Positions 43,759 through 52,806 of a stretch of 64,000 bases of DNA are shown here, piece by piece. Both the position numbers and the translations under genes were made by a program. Below the pieces are notes generated by a model, which was not told the origin of the DNA, made no database searches, and worked only from the letters and a program-made list of their open reading frames with translations. The DNA lies in assembly GCF_004025965.2 (NCBI RefSeq), contig NZ_SAYU02000001.1, positions 124,001 through 188,000 on the forward strand, read 5' to 3'. The first letter of the stretch is position 1. Every line of letters starts with the position of its first letter. This DNA is from Phycicoccus flavus. Lineage in GTDB: Bacteria > Actinomycetota > Actinomycetes > Actinomycetales > Dermatophilaceae.

Positions 43759-44586
43759 ATGACCGACACCCCCCACGCCCGCGAGGTCGACGGGCCCGCC
43801 TGCACCGGCGAGCTGCTCGACGAGGGCGCGCTCGTGCTGCGCTGGGCGCCGGACGGCCGCGAGCCCGTCCTCTTCGTCCACCCCGACGTCGCGCCCCGCG
43901 CGGGGACCCCGCCGCACGCGGGCATCCCGGTGTGCTGGCCCTGGTTCGGACCCGGCCCGACGGACGACGCCCCGAGCCACGGCTTCGCCCGGAACGCGGT
44001 GTGGGAGCACGTGGGGACCACGACGGAGGCGTCGGGCACGACGGTGTCCTACCGGCTCACCGACGCCGAGGCCACGCACCCCGCCTGGCCGCATCCGTAC
44101 CGGCTCGAGCTGACCGCCGTGCTCGCCGACACCCTGACGATCTCCTTGACGACGCACAACACCGGCGACGAGGACGTCGTCGTCGGCGAGGCCCTGCACG
44201 CCTACCTCGCGGTCGGCGACGTGCGCGAGGCCGTCGTCACCGGGCTCGACGGCGCCCGCTACCACGACAAGGTCACCGACGAGGACGAGGTGCAGTCCGG
44301 CGACCTCGTCCTGGGCGGGCGCACCGACCGGGTCTACTGCACCACCGGCGCCGTCGTCGTCGAGGACCCGGTGCTGCGGCGGCGGCTGCGGGTGGAGGCC
44401 GACGGCGCCAGCTGCCGGGTGGTGTGGAACCCCTGGGACGACCTGGCCGCGGACCTCGACGACGTCGGGGAGGCCTGGCCGCGGTTCGTCTGCGTCGAGG
44501 CGGCCAACGTGCTCGACGACGTCGTCACCGTGCCCGCGGGCGGGTCCCACACGCTGACCTACCGGCTGACCGTCGAGGACGCCTGA
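43759..44586 (+). CDS. D-hexose-6-phosphate mutarotase (glucose-6-phosphate 1-epimerase)
   Basis: The 275-residue aldose-1-epimerase-like enzyme has the family motif GIPVCWPWFGPGPTDDAPSHGFARNAVWE, ALHAYLAVGDVREAVVTGLDGARYHDKV and VVWNPWDDLAADLDDVGEAWPRFVCVEAANV. The catalytic His (HGFAR) and Glu (CVEAAN) are present. It interconverts hexose-6-phosphate anomers in the cytosol. It is a single gene, divergent from the kinase gene across a 288-base gap in which only weak hairpins (for example 43594-43609) are visible. Confidence 0.92.
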   Translation: MTDTPHAREVDGPACTGELLDEGALVLRWAPDGREPVLFVHPDVAPRAGTPPHAGIPVCWPWFGPGPTDDAPSHGFARNAVWEHVGTTTEASGTTVSYRLTDAEATHPAWPHPYRLELTAVLADTLTISLTTHNTGDEDVVVGEALHAYLAVGDVREAVVTGLDGARYHDKVTDEDEVQSGDLVLGGRTDRVYCTTGAVVVEDPVLRRRLRVEADGASCRVVWNPWDDLAADLDDVGEAWPRFVCVEAANVLDDVVTVPAGGSHTLTYRLTVEDA

Positions 44587-44602
44587 CCGGGCCGGTCCGG
44601 GC

Positions 44603-45541
44603 TCAGAACCAGTCGAGCGAGCGGCCGAGCAGCTCCTCGGTGGCCCGCACGTGCGGCCGGTAGTACTCCTCGAGCCGGGCCCGGGTGTCCTCCGGCAGGG
44701 ACGAGCGCGGCAGCTTGTTGTACTGCGGGAACGCCTCGGCGCCGTGCAGCCGCAGCCCGAGGTGGTCGCACACCTTGGCCAGCTCCGCGGCCGGGTCGGC
44801 GTAGAAGTCCTCCGCACGCAGGACGAGCAGGCGCTCGGGCGGGAAGAGGTCCAGGAGCACGGCCAGCTGCTCGTCGTAGCGTCCGCGGGCCAGGTAGGAC
44901 GACAGGTCGTGGTGGTGGCTGTAGTACGACGGCGAGTCCGCGACGATCCGCTCGGCCTCGCCCATGAGGCGGCCGGTCTCGGCCTCCAGCGCGTCGTCGA
45001 ACGACAGCGTCTCGGTTTGCCCCGCGACCCGCTCGTGGTAGTGGCTCCAGATCCGGTCCACCGGGTTGCGCAGGCTGACGACGAGCCGGACGGACGGCAG
45101 GTCGGCGGCGATCCGCTGCGGCGCCAGCGGGTGGAACATGTAGTACGGCGAGGCCTCACCGGCCAGCGCGCGGTTGCCGGTCCGGCGCTCGTGGCGGTCC
45201 CGCTCGGCCTCGGTCGGGAAGTGCGATCGGTACCAGCGGCGGCCGCGGTCGTAGTGGATGTCGAAGTAGTGCGGGGACTTGATCTCCTGGCTGGCCGGGA
45301 ACATCGGCAGCACGTCCGGGTGCTCGACGAGGTAGTTCCACAGCGACGTCGTGCCACCGCGCTTGGTGCCGACGACGAGGAAGTCGGGGTCGGTGCGGCG
45401 CGCGGCCGTCGCCAGTCCCGCCGCCCGGGTCGTGTGCCGGGCAAGGTCCTTGACCGGCTTCGGCACGCGCTTCTTCAGCGCCCGCAGCGTGCTCGGCACC
45501 TCGAGCTGCCGGACGTCCTTCGGGGTGGCGCCCTGGCTCAT
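44603..45541 (-). CDS. PAPS-dependent sulfotransferase
   Basis: The 312-residue enzyme has the 5'-phosphosulfate loop FLVVGTKRGGTTSLWNYLVEHPDV and the 3'-phosphate-binding motif VRLVVSLRNPVDRIWSHYHERV, both diagnostic. The fold matches heparan/carbohydrate sulfotransferases that transfer sulfate from PAPS to sugars. The start overlaps the stop of the flippase gene by four bases, which ties it to the polysaccharide locus and suggests the exopolysaccharide or a lipid-linked sugar is sulfated. No membrane segment is visible. Confidence 0.88.
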   Translation of the reverse strand: MSQGATPKDVRQLEVPSTLRALKKRVPKPVKDLARHTTRAAGLATAARRTDPDFLVVGTKRGGTTSLWNYLVEHPDVLPMFPASQEIKSPHYFDIHYDRGRRWYRSHFPTEAERDRHERRTGNRALAGEASPYYMFHPLAPQRIAADLPSVRLVVSLRNPVDRIWSHYHERVAGQTETLSFDDALEAETGRLMGEAERIVADSPSYYSHHHDLSSYLARGRYDEQLAVLLDLFPPERLLVLRAEDFYADPAAELAKVCDHLGLRLHGAEAFPQYNKLPRSSLPEDTRARLEEYYRPHVRATEELLGRSLDWF

Positions 45542-47115
45542 CGTGTTCCTTCCGTGGTGCGGTCGGACCCGCGCCGGCGCAGCGCGCCGACGAGCTCGTC
45601 GAGGCGTACCTGTCGTCGCACGAGCACGAGGCTAGCCGCGTGCGCGAGGAGGCCGCCGACCGCGACCAGGACCGTGACGGTCTCGCCCGCGCCGAGGGTC
45701 GCGGCGACCCCGAGCGGCAGGCCGACGGTGGCGGCGGCGACGGCCGCCGCGACGAGGGCGGGCCGTCCGATCGCCCACACCCCGAGCCGGGCCCGGACGA
45801 CGGCGACGTAGGCGGCGCTCTCGACGACGAGGGCGACCCCCCAGGCCACGGCGGCGCCGAGCGCCCCGTGGTCGGGGACGAGCAGGAAGATGAGGACGAG
45901 GTTGCTCGCGAGGGCCAGCAGCGACACCCCGAGCCCGAGCGCGCTCCAGCCGGCCATGAGGACGAGGGACTGCGCCGGCCCGACGAGCGACGGGACGAGC
46001 ATGGCCAGCGCGACGGCCGTGAGCGCGGGTGCCCCGGCGACGAAGCCCTCGCCGAAGAGCCGGAGCACCGTGACGCTGGCCGCCGCGAGGACGAGGTAGC
46101 CGGGCCAGGCGAGCGCGGCGATCCAGCCCGACCCGGTCTGGTGCAGCCGGCGGACCCCGGCGACGTCGTCGCCGGCCAGCAGGCCCGCGATGTTCGGGGC
46201 GACGACGATGCGGACCGCCTGCCACACGAGCATGCCCGCGAGGGCCAGCCGGTTGACCGCGCCGAAGAGGCCGGCCTCGGACGCGCCGGCCAGCCGCCCG
46301 ACGAGGGTGACGCCGATGCTCAGCGTGAGGATCTCGACCGCCTGGGCCACGGCGCGCGGCAGGGTGTAACGCCACAGCGCCCGCGCCGAGGACTCGTCGG
46401 GGACGTCGGCCGCGGCCGTCACCGCGTCGCCCGCCGCGGACTCGGCGTGGCCGAGGCGCCGCCGCAGGACGAGCACGGAGACGACGATGCCGACGGCGAC
46501 CGGCGCGGCCCACGCGACGGTGACCCCGAGGACGCCCGGCAGCAGCAGCGCGAAGGCTCCGACGAGCACCACCCGCAGCACGGGCTTGAGCACCTGGTCG
46601 ACGAGGACGAGCGTGCGGATGTCGCCGAGGCCGCGCAGCAGCGCCAGCAGGACGACGGTGAGGGTCTGGGCGGGCACGAGCACCGCGAGCGCGACGACCG
46701 AGGCGACCGCCCCCGCCGTCCGGTCCGAGCCGCCGAGCGCCGCCCGCGCCACCTCGGGCGCGAGCAGCGCGACGGCCACTCCGGTGAGGACGGTGAGGAC
46801 GAGGACGGGGGCGGTGAGCCGCCAGGCGACGGACCGCACGTCGCGCACCCGGCCGAGGGCGACGAGCCGGGCCGCGACCCGGACCGACGTCGTGTCGGTC
46901 CCGAGCTTGAGCACGGTCGTGGCGATGGTGAAGAGCGAGGTGAGGACGAAGACGACACCGGCGCCGGCCGTCCCCAGGGTGCGGCCGGCGGCGACGGTGA
47001 AGGCGAACCCGGCGAGGGCGGACACGACCGCCCCGATGCCTGTCAGCGCACCGGCGCGGGCCACCTGCCGGGTCACGGGCGAGGACGACGACGCCGCGGC
47101 CGGCCGGGTGCTCAC
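45538..47115 (-). CDS. Oligosaccharide flippase (Wzx-like, MOP superfamily)
   Basis: The 525-residue protein has about fourteen membrane segments and the polysaccharide-transporter layout, beginning VARAGALTGIGAVVSALAGFAFTVAAGRTLGTAGAGVVFVLTSL, with an arginine-rich loop after TM6 and the central repeat RYTLPRAVAQAVEILTLSIGVTLVGRLAGASEAGLFGAVNRL. It should flip lipid-linked repeat units across the membrane. GTG start overlaps the end of the ligase gene by four bases and its stop overlaps the sulfotransferase start. Confidence 0.88.
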   Translation of the reverse strand: MSTRPAAASSSSPVTRQVARAGALTGIGAVVSALAGFAFTVAAGRTLGTAGAGVVFVLTSLFTIATTVLKLGTDTTSVRVAARLVALGRVRDVRSVAWRLTAPVLVLTVLTGVAVALLAPEVARAALGGSDRTAGAVASVVALAVLVPAQTLTVVLLALLRGLGDIRTLVLVDQVLKPVLRVVLVGAFALLLPGVLGVTVAWAAPVAVGIVVSVLVLRRRLGHAESAAGDAVTAAADVPDESSARALWRYTLPRAVAQAVEILTLSIGVTLVGRLAGASEAGLFGAVNRLALAGMLVWQAVRIVVAPNIAGLLAGDDVAGVRRLHQTGSGWIAALAWPGYLVLAAASVTVLRLFGEGFVAGAPALTAVALAMLVPSLVGPAQSLVLMAGWSALGLGVSLLALASNLVLIFLLVPDHGALGAAVAWGVALVVESAAYVAVVRARLGVWAIGRPALVAAAVAAATVGLPLGVAATLGAGETVTVLVAVGGLLAHAASLVLVRRQVRLDELVGALRRRGSDRTTEGTR

Positions 47116-48617
47116 GCGGGCACCGCGGGCCGGTCGACGGTGGCGGGGGCGGGCCGCAGACCGGTGCCGCCGCGGCCGTCCGGACCCACGCGGTCGACGG
47201 CGCGGGCCGCCGTCCCGAGCACGAGGCCGAGCATCGTCCACGCCATCGGGATGAGGTAGGGGTTGGTGTAGTTGACGTCGATCATCCCGTGCACCGCCAC
47301 CCCGCCGAGCAGTGCGCCGAGCAGGGCGAGGGTGGTCCGCACCTGCCGCGCCCGGGCGGCGGTGGCCTCGTCCCCGGACTCGGCGGCGAGGTCGCGCGCC
47401 GTCCGCAGCGCCCCGAGGGAGCGTCGCGTCACGTGGATGGCCACGCCGGTGACGACGGCGAGGGCCAGCACGCCGAGGACCCCGGTCTCGGCGGCGAGGT
47501 CGAGCGGGACGGAGTGGGCGTGGATGTACGGGCGCCGGACGAGCAGCGGCGAGGCGCCGCTGGCGACGTCGGCGAAGGTGCCGGGTCCCTGGCCGAGGAG
47601 GGGGTGCGCGAGCCAGGTGCGGAACGCCTCCGCGTAGATGACCGGGCGGTCGTCCTGGGGGTTGGGCACCCCGCCGGTCAGCGTCCCGAACCGGGAGGCG
47701 AGCAGCCCGAAGGGCGGGACGGACAGGGCCGCCCCGACGCCGGCCAGCACGAGCCCGCCGCCGGCCACCGGCACGACGCGACGCAGGAGCGTCGGCGCGA
47801 GCAGGCAGGCGAATGCGACGAGGGCCATCGCCCCGATCCACGAGCCCCGCGAGAAGGACAACCCCAGGCCGGCGAGGCCCACGATGAGGCCGACGGCGCC
47901 GATGACCCGGTCGGCCCGGCGGTCGGCGGCCACGGTCAACGCCCAGGCCACCCCGATGCAGTAGAGGGAGAACTCGCCGAAGTCGTTCGGCTGGGCGAAG
48001 ACGCCCTGGGCCCGGTCGGTGACGACGGCACCGCCGAACCGGGCGGACCCGGCCGCGGCGGCGGGCAGGTTGGGCAGGAGCACGACGAGCGAGGCCAGCG
48101 TCCACAGCCGCAGCACCTCGCGCAGCCAGGCGTGCGAGCGGCGCGCGACCATCGCGGCGGCCACGCAGACGAGCAGGCCGAGCACGTGGTTGACCGAGAC
48201 CTTGAGGCTGCGGAACGGGTCGATCGAGGTCAGGGTCGCGAGGAGCAGCGCCGCGACGAGCACGCCCCCGACCGCCACGGTGAGCGGGGGGAGGGGCACC
48301 TGTCGGCGGAGGACGGCCAGGGCGACGACGGCGATGACGGCGACGAGGAGGAGGTGGATGACCTGGGCGCCCTGGGCCCCCGGGATGTCCCGCAGGGCGA
48401 CGGGCGCCGCCAGCAGGGGGACGGCGATGGCCACGGAGGCCCGCCGGGTGACGACGGCCGCGACGACGACGAGGGCCACGCCGAGGAGGGCCACGACCGG
48501 TCCCTGCCAGACGACGACGGCCACGACGAGCAGGGGGAGCAGGACGGCGGCGCTCGCGGTCACCCAGGTCGAGGCGCGCGAGGCGTCCGGCAGGATCGGG
48601 ACGCGGTCGTCGCTCAC
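47112..48617 (-). CDS. O-antigen ligase/polymerase (Wzy-type) membrane protein
   Basis: The 501-residue protein has about twelve membrane segments and the O-antigen ligase-like block ending GLSFSRGSWIGAM and the periplasmic loop TWLAHPLLGQGPGTFADV...RPYIHAHSVPLDLAAETGVLGVLAL, whose HxHS and ETG motifs are typical of WaaL/Wzy-domain proteins. It polymerises lipid-linked oligosaccharide on the outer face of the membrane. It is coupled by four-base overlaps to the glycosyltransferase upstream and the flippase downstream. Confidence 0.88.
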   Translation of the reverse strand: MSDDRVPILPDASRASTWVTASAAVLLPLLVVAVVVWQGPVVALLGVALVVVAAVVTRRASVAIAVPLLAAPVALRDIPGAQGAQVIHLLLVAVIAVVALAVLRRQVPLPPLTVAVGGVLVAALLLATLTSIDPFRSLKVSVNHVLGLLVCVAAAMVARRSHAWLREVLRLWTLASLVVLLPNLPAAAAGSARFGGAVVTDRAQGVFAQPNDFGEFSLYCIGVAWALTVAADRRADRVIGAVGLIVGLAGLGLSFSRGSWIGAMALVAFACLLAPTLLRRVVPVAGGGLVLAGVGAALSVPPFGLLASRFGTLTGGVPNPQDDRPVIYAEAFRTWLAHPLLGQGPGTFADVASGASPLLVRRPYIHAHSVPLDLAAETGVLGVLALAVVTGVAIHVTRRSLGALRTARDLAAESGDEATAARARQVRTTLALLGALLGGVAVHGMIDVNYTNPYLIPMAWTMLGLVLGTAARAVDRVGPDGRGGTGLRPAPATVDRPAVPA

Positions 48618-50767
48618 GAGCCCTCCCGGCGGGCGCGCAGGAGCCCCTCGGCGCAGCCGCGCGCCTTCGTGAGGTCGCGGTAGGCGCCGAGCACCGGGAC
48701 GAGCGCCGCGGTGCGCAGCGGCCGGTCCCCGGAGAGGGCGCGGACCAGGGGCAGCGAGAGGTAGGCGCCGAGGCCGGCGACGGCGGCCAGTCGCCCGCGT
48801 CGGCTCAGGGCGAGCACCGGCAGCGAGCCGTAGACCAGGGCGCGGGCGAGGTTGCGTCCGACGAGCACGGGGTCGCCGGACAGTCCGTCGCCGCGCCCGT
48901 AGCCGCGGAACATCCGTCCGTTCGAGGCGACGGTGGGACGCTGCCCCCACACGACGGCGGCGTCCAGGGTCAGCACCGGGCGGGCGCCGGCCTCGACCGC
49001 GGCCATCCCGAAGCGCACGTCCTCGGCGGTGGCCAGGTGCTCGGGGAAGCCGCCGGCGGCCTCGGCGGCCGCGGTCGTGAAGGCCACCGACCGGCCGGTG
49101 CACAGCCGGGCGTCGTAGGCGCGACCGAAGAGGCGTCCGTAGGCGCGGACCAGGGGGGTGCGCCGGCGGTGCTCCTGCGGGTCCGGGTAGGCGACGGCGG
49201 CGAGGGCGCGCTCCCAGTCCGACCCGCTGCCGTCGGCCTCGTAGACCCCGGTGACGAGGTCGTAGCGGCCCGTGGCCGCGGCGCGACGGAAGCCCTCGAG
49301 CCATCCGGGCACCGGGCGGCAGCCGACGTCGGTGCAGGCGACCCAGTCGGTGGTGGCCCGGCGGATGCCGAGGTTCCGTCCCTCGGAGATCCCGGCGCCG
49401 GGGGAGGACAGCACCGTGAGGCGGGGCTCTCGGCCGGCCCGCTCCCGGAGGGCCTCGAGCGTGCCGTCGGTGGATCCGCCGTCGACGGCGACGACGCGGT
49501 CGTCCTCGCGCAGCTGGGGCACGAGCAGGTCGAGCAGGTCGTCGACCCCGTCCACCTCGTCCAGCACGGTGGAGACGACGGTGATCGCCGGTCCGCCCGT
49601 GAGGCCCGCCCCCGGCCGGGTGGCGGCCTCGGCGAGCACGGTGAGGACGGTGTCGGCGACGTCGGCCGGTCGGGGGTGGCCGGCGTCGACCGTGCGCCCG
49701 CCGTCGGCGACCCGGCGGCGCTCGTCCGGGTCCGTGAGGCGCCCCAGCGCCGTCGCGACCGCACCGGCGTCCGTGGCGTCGACGGCGACGCACCCCGTCG
49801 CGGACGTCCCCCTGGCCGGGGGGACGGTACGCGGGTCGGCGACGACGGCGGTGCCGGCGGCGAAGGCCTCGATGAGCGTGAGGGGGTGGCCCTCGGCGGA
49901 GGGGTAGCCAGGCACGCCGGCCCGGGTGAGCAGGGCGAGGGCGTCGAAGCCCGCGGCGAGCCGTCCGGCGCCGTCGACGTGGCCCAGCCAGGTGACCCGG
50001 TCCGCGACGCCCAGCCGGTCCGCGAGCGCCCGCAGCCGGGAGGCCTCGTCCGGCGCCCCGGGGTCCTCGACACCGGCGACGACGAGCCGCCACCGCTCAC
50101 CACCCTCACGGGCCAGGGCCTCGACCGCGGTGTCGACGCCCTTGTAGGGCGCGAGGCGGGTGGCCATGCCGAGCAGGAGCAGACCGTCCTCGGGGACGCC
50201 GAGCGCGCGCAGCCGGCCGAGGGCGTCCTCGCGGGGCAGCGGCTCGGCGAGCAGCGGAGGGGGCACGACGATCGCGCCGGGGAGCTCGACCTCCGAGGCG
50301 CCCTCCGGGGTCACCGTCACGGTGCGCGAGGCGAGGGCGTGGACGGCGCGGCCGAGCGTGGCGTCGAAGCTGGGGTCGTGCCGGACCCAGACGAGCGGCA
50401 CGCCGGCGGCCCACGCCACCGGCGCCACGGCGGCGGCCGCCTTGACGCCGTTGGCGAGGACGACGTCGGGGTCGGTCCGGGCGATCTCGGCCCACAGGTC
50501 GGCCGCTGCGCCGACGAGGTCGACCGGACGGGGACCAGTGCGGCGCACTGTGGTCGACACTCCGCGGGTGCGCAGCTCGTCGGCCAGCCGGCCGGCGTCG
50601 AGAAGGACCGCGCGCGCCTCCAGCCTCGACCCCGCGGCGTCGAGCAGGGAGAGCAGCCAGGACTCGGCCCCGCCGACGAACCCCTTGGGCGCGACGAGCA
50701 GGACCCGCAGCGCGCCGCGGTCCCCACCGTCGGCCGGCGACGGGCGGGATCCCGCGTCCGGCGTCAT
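48614..50767 (-). CDS. Two-domain glycosyltransferase: GT4 fused to GT2
   Basis: The 717-residue protein joins two enzymes. Residues about 20-385 form a GT4 (GT-B) domain: RVLLVAPKGFVGGAESWLLSLL, then TRLAPYKGVDTAVEAL and the sugar-nucleotide motif YPSAEGHPLTLIEAFAAGTAVVADP. Residues about 390-690 form a GT2 (GT-A) domain: ITVVSTVLDEVDGVDDLLDLL, DRVVAVDGGSTDGTLEAL, GAGISEGRNLGIRRATTDWVACTDVGCR and TGRSVAFTTAAAEAAGGFPEHLATAEDVRFG. Both look active. The fusion would couple two successive sugar additions. The end of the GT2 part has two hydrophobic stretches. It overlaps neighbours on both sides. Confidence 0.9.
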   Translation of the reverse strand: MTPDAGSRPSPADGGDRGALRVLLVAPKGFVGGAESWLLSLLDAAGSRLEARAVLLDAGRLADELRTRGVSTTVRRTGPRPVDLVGAAADLWAEIARTDPDVVLANGVKAAAAVAPVAWAAGVPLVWVRHDPSFDATLGRAVHALASRTVTVTPEGASEVELPGAIVVPPPLLAEPLPREDALGRLRALGVPEDGLLLLGMATRLAPYKGVDTAVEALAREGGERWRLVVAGVEDPGAPDEASRLRALADRLGVADRVTWLGHVDGAGRLAAGFDALALLTRAGVPGYPSAEGHPLTLIEAFAAGTAVVADPRTVPPARGTSATGCVAVDATDAGAVATALGRLTDPDERRRVADGGRTVDAGHPRPADVADTVLTVLAEAATRPGAGLTGGPAITVVSTVLDEVDGVDDLLDLLVPQLREDDRVVAVDGGSTDGTLEALRERAGREPRLTVLSSPGAGISEGRNLGIRRATTDWVACTDVGCRPVPGWLEGFRRAAATGRYDLVTGVYEADGSGSDWERALAAVAYPDPQEHRRRTPLVRAYGRLFGRAYDARLCTGRSVAFTTAAAEAAGGFPEHLATAEDVRFGMAAVEAGARPVLTLDAAVVWGQRPTVASNGRMFRGYGRGDGLSGDPVLVGRNLARALVYGSLPVLALSRRGRLAAVAGLGAYLSLPLVRALSGDRPLRTAALVPVLGAYRDLTKARGCAEGLLRARREGS

Positions 50768-51696
50768 CGGGACTTGCGGGTGCGTGCGGTCGAGCTCCGG
50801 CGCCGGGGGGCCCGCTGTGGTGTCCGCGGATCCGACGGCCGTTTCGCGGCGCCTCCGGAGGTGGCCGCGGGGACGGGCTCCGTGCCCGCCTCGTCCTCGG
50901 CGTCCGGCTCGTCGGCGGTCGCCGCGGTCCCCTCGGTCCGCGCGGGCTCCTCGTGCGCGTCCGCCGGGACCGTGGGCTCGGCGGCACCCGTGGCAGCGGT
51001 GGTCGACGGCGCACGGTCGGTGCTCCGGTCCTCCTCCGGATGGGACGGCTGCGGCCCGCCCGGGCCGACGACGGGCCGGTCGGGGGGCTCCGTCGTCCCC
51101 GCCGCGTCGCCGCCGAGCAGGTCGGGGCGGCGGCGCAGCAGCAGCCCGCTGAGCACCCACGTGGCGGTGGCGGCGCCCACGCCCACGACGACGGCGACGA
51201 GGACCGTGGCCCCGAGGAGGATTCCGCGCGGCGGGCCCGACGGGCGCAGCGGGACGGCCGCGCGGGCCAGCACCTGGGCGTAGACGACGGGGTCGCTCAC
51301 GGTGCGGGTGGAGACGGCCGAGGCGAGGGCGTTGGCCCCCCGGGCGGCGCGGTCGGGGTCGGTGGTCTCGAAGTCGATGCGGATGGTCGCGGTGGCGGGG
51401 AGCTGGGTGACGCTGAGGCCGTCCTTGAGCGCCGCGGAGTCCTCGCCGATGCCCTCGGCCACCTCCCGCAGCGTCGCCGGGGCGGAGAGGAACGCGACGT
51501 AGCCCGCCGCCGCGGACTGCACGGAGTCGGAGCCGGACACGCTGCCGTTCTCGGTGGGCCGGGAGCCGAAGATGACGACCGTCGAGGCGGTGTACTCGTC
51601 GGGTAGGCCTGAGGCGTAGGCCTGGCCGAGCACACCGGCGGCCAGGGCGAGCAGCAGTCCGACCACGGCGCTCGTGAGGATGCGGCGGCGCAGCAC
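50764..51696 (-). CDS. Wzz-like polysaccharide chain-length determinant/capsular protein
   Basis: The 310-residue protein starts with a membrane segment (residues 8-28, ILTSAVVGLLLALAAGVLGQAYA), an extracytoplasmic Wzz domain with YTASTVVIFGS and TIRIDFETTDPDRAARGANALASAV, and a second membrane segment (about 165-187). The C-terminal ~120 residues are a low-complexity Pro/Glu/Ser/Arg tail ending in a basic cluster. The usual BY-kinase partner is missing. GTG (51696) is the start, with GAGAGGGAACCC before it. It is the first gene of the minus-strand polysaccharide unit. Confidence 0.85.
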   Translation of the reverse strand: MLRRRILTSAVVGLLLALAAGVLGQAYASGLPDEYTASTVVIFGSRPTENGSVSGSDSVQSAAAGYVAFLSAPATLREVAEGIGEDSAALKDGLSVTQLPATATIRIDFETTDPDRAARGANALASAVSTRTVSDPVVYAQVLARAAVPLRPSGPPRGILLGATVLVAVVVGVGAATATWVLSGLLLRRRPDLLGGDAAGTTEPPDRPVVGPGGPQPSHPEEDRSTDRAPSTTAATGAAEPTVPADAHEEPARTEGTAATADEPDAEDEAGTEPVPAATSGGAAKRPSDPRTPQRAPRRRSSTARTRKSR

Positions 51697-51752
51697 GGGT
51701 TCCCTCTCTGGCCCCGGGCATCGACACCCGTCGGCCCACGTCGGCTAGTCGT

Positions 51753-51767
51753 TACCATGACACGGTA
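51753..51767. promoter_or_regulatory. Small inverted repeat TACC-N7-GGTA in a divergent gap
   Basis: TACC (51753-51756) and GGTA (51764-51767) around ATGACAC lie between the Wzz-like gene and the divergent secreted-protein gene. It may be an operator or part of a promoter. A separate hairpin CGTCCGT/ACGGACG is at 51788-51805. Weak evidence. Confidence 0.3.
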
Positions 51768-51900
51768 GGGCCTGCGACCGGCCATCACGTCCGTTTCCAC
51801 GGACGCCGCCCTCGCGGGAGCGGTCGCCCGGAACCGCCTCACCCTCCGGGCAGAGACCGCCCGGTCGTGACCCTCCGGGCTGGAGGAGGTTCCCGCGCTC

Positions 51901-52806
51901 ATGCGTGTCGTCGCCGTCGTCGTCACCGCCGTGTTCGTCGCGGCGGTCGCCGTCGGGGCCGTCGTGCTCGGGACCCGCGGCGGGGCGGCGGCCACCCGGC
52001 TGGAGACCACGTACGCCGCCGGGACGCCGCGGTGCGAGATCACCGACCCCCGGCTCCCCGAGATCAGCGGCACCGCCGAGCTCGACGGGGAGCTGTGGAT
52101 GGTCAACGACAAGGGCGCGACGCTGTACCGCGTCGACAGTGCCTGCCGCGTGACGCGCTCGGTCGACCTGCTGCCCCAGCTCACGGACCGCAAGGTGCGG
52201 GTGCGCGACGTCGAGGACCTCGTCGCCTCGCCCGACGGCTGGCTCTGGATGGCCGACACCGGCGGCAACCGGGCGCCACGCTTCGCGGTGCAGCTCATCG
52301 GGTGGAACCCGACGACGCAGCAGACGAAGGTCGTCGTCCTCGACTACCCGAGCGGACGGCACGACACCGAGGCCCTCCTCGTCGGCGTCGACGGACGGGC
52401 GGTGCTCGTCACCAAGGAGGAGTTCGGTCCCGGGACGGTGTTCGTCACGCCGGGCCCGCTCGTGGACGGCAACCGGACCGCGCTCGTGCGGCAGGGCACG
52501 GTGGACCTCGGGGACCCCGGCGGGGCCTCGCGCGACCGGCTGGTCACCGGCGCCGCGGTGTCGTCCACCGGCGTCTTCGCCGTCCTGCGCACCTACCGGG
52601 ACGCCTACGAGTACGACGTCGTCGACGGCGACATCGCCGCCGCGCTCGTCGGGGGGACGCCGCGCACCGTGCCGCTGCCCCCGAGCCGGCAGGGTGAGGC
52701 CATCACCTACGCCGACGCGGGCACGGCCTTCATCGCGACGACCGAGGGCCTGCCGGCCTCCGTCGACACCGTGCGGATCACCCGCACCCGCGTCGAGGTG
52801 CCGTGA
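51901..52806 (+). CDS. Secreted or membrane-anchored beta-propeller-like protein
   Basis: I do not recognise a named family. The 301-residue protein has an N-terminal signal anchor (residues 1-25, VVAVVVTAVFVAAVAVGAVVLG) and then repeated beta segments with small loops: ISGTAELDGELWMVNDKGATLYRVD, VEDLVASPDGWLWMADTGGN, TEALLVGVDGRAVLVTKE and ISYADAGTAFIA-like ends (ITYADAGTAFIATTE). The pattern resembles the lactonase/6-phosphogluconolactonase or SdiA-regulated propeller-like secreted proteins. GGAGGAGG stands eleven bases before the ATG. Its stop overlaps the GH gene by four bases. Confidence 0.7.
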   Translation: MRVVAVVVTAVFVAAVAVGAVVLGTRGGAAATRLETTYAAGTPRCEITDPRLPEISGTAELDGELWMVNDKGATLYRVDSACRVTRSVDLLPQLTDRKVRVRDVEDLVASPDGWLWMADTGGNRAPRFAVQLIGWNPTTQQTKVVVLDYPSGRHDTEALLVGVDGRAVLVTKEEFGPGTVFVTPGPLVDGNRTALVRQGTVDLGDPGGASRDRLVTGAAVSSTGVFAVLRTYRDAYEYDVVDGDIAAALVGGTPRTVPLPPSRQGEAITYADAGTAFIATTEGLPASVDTVRITRTRVEVP

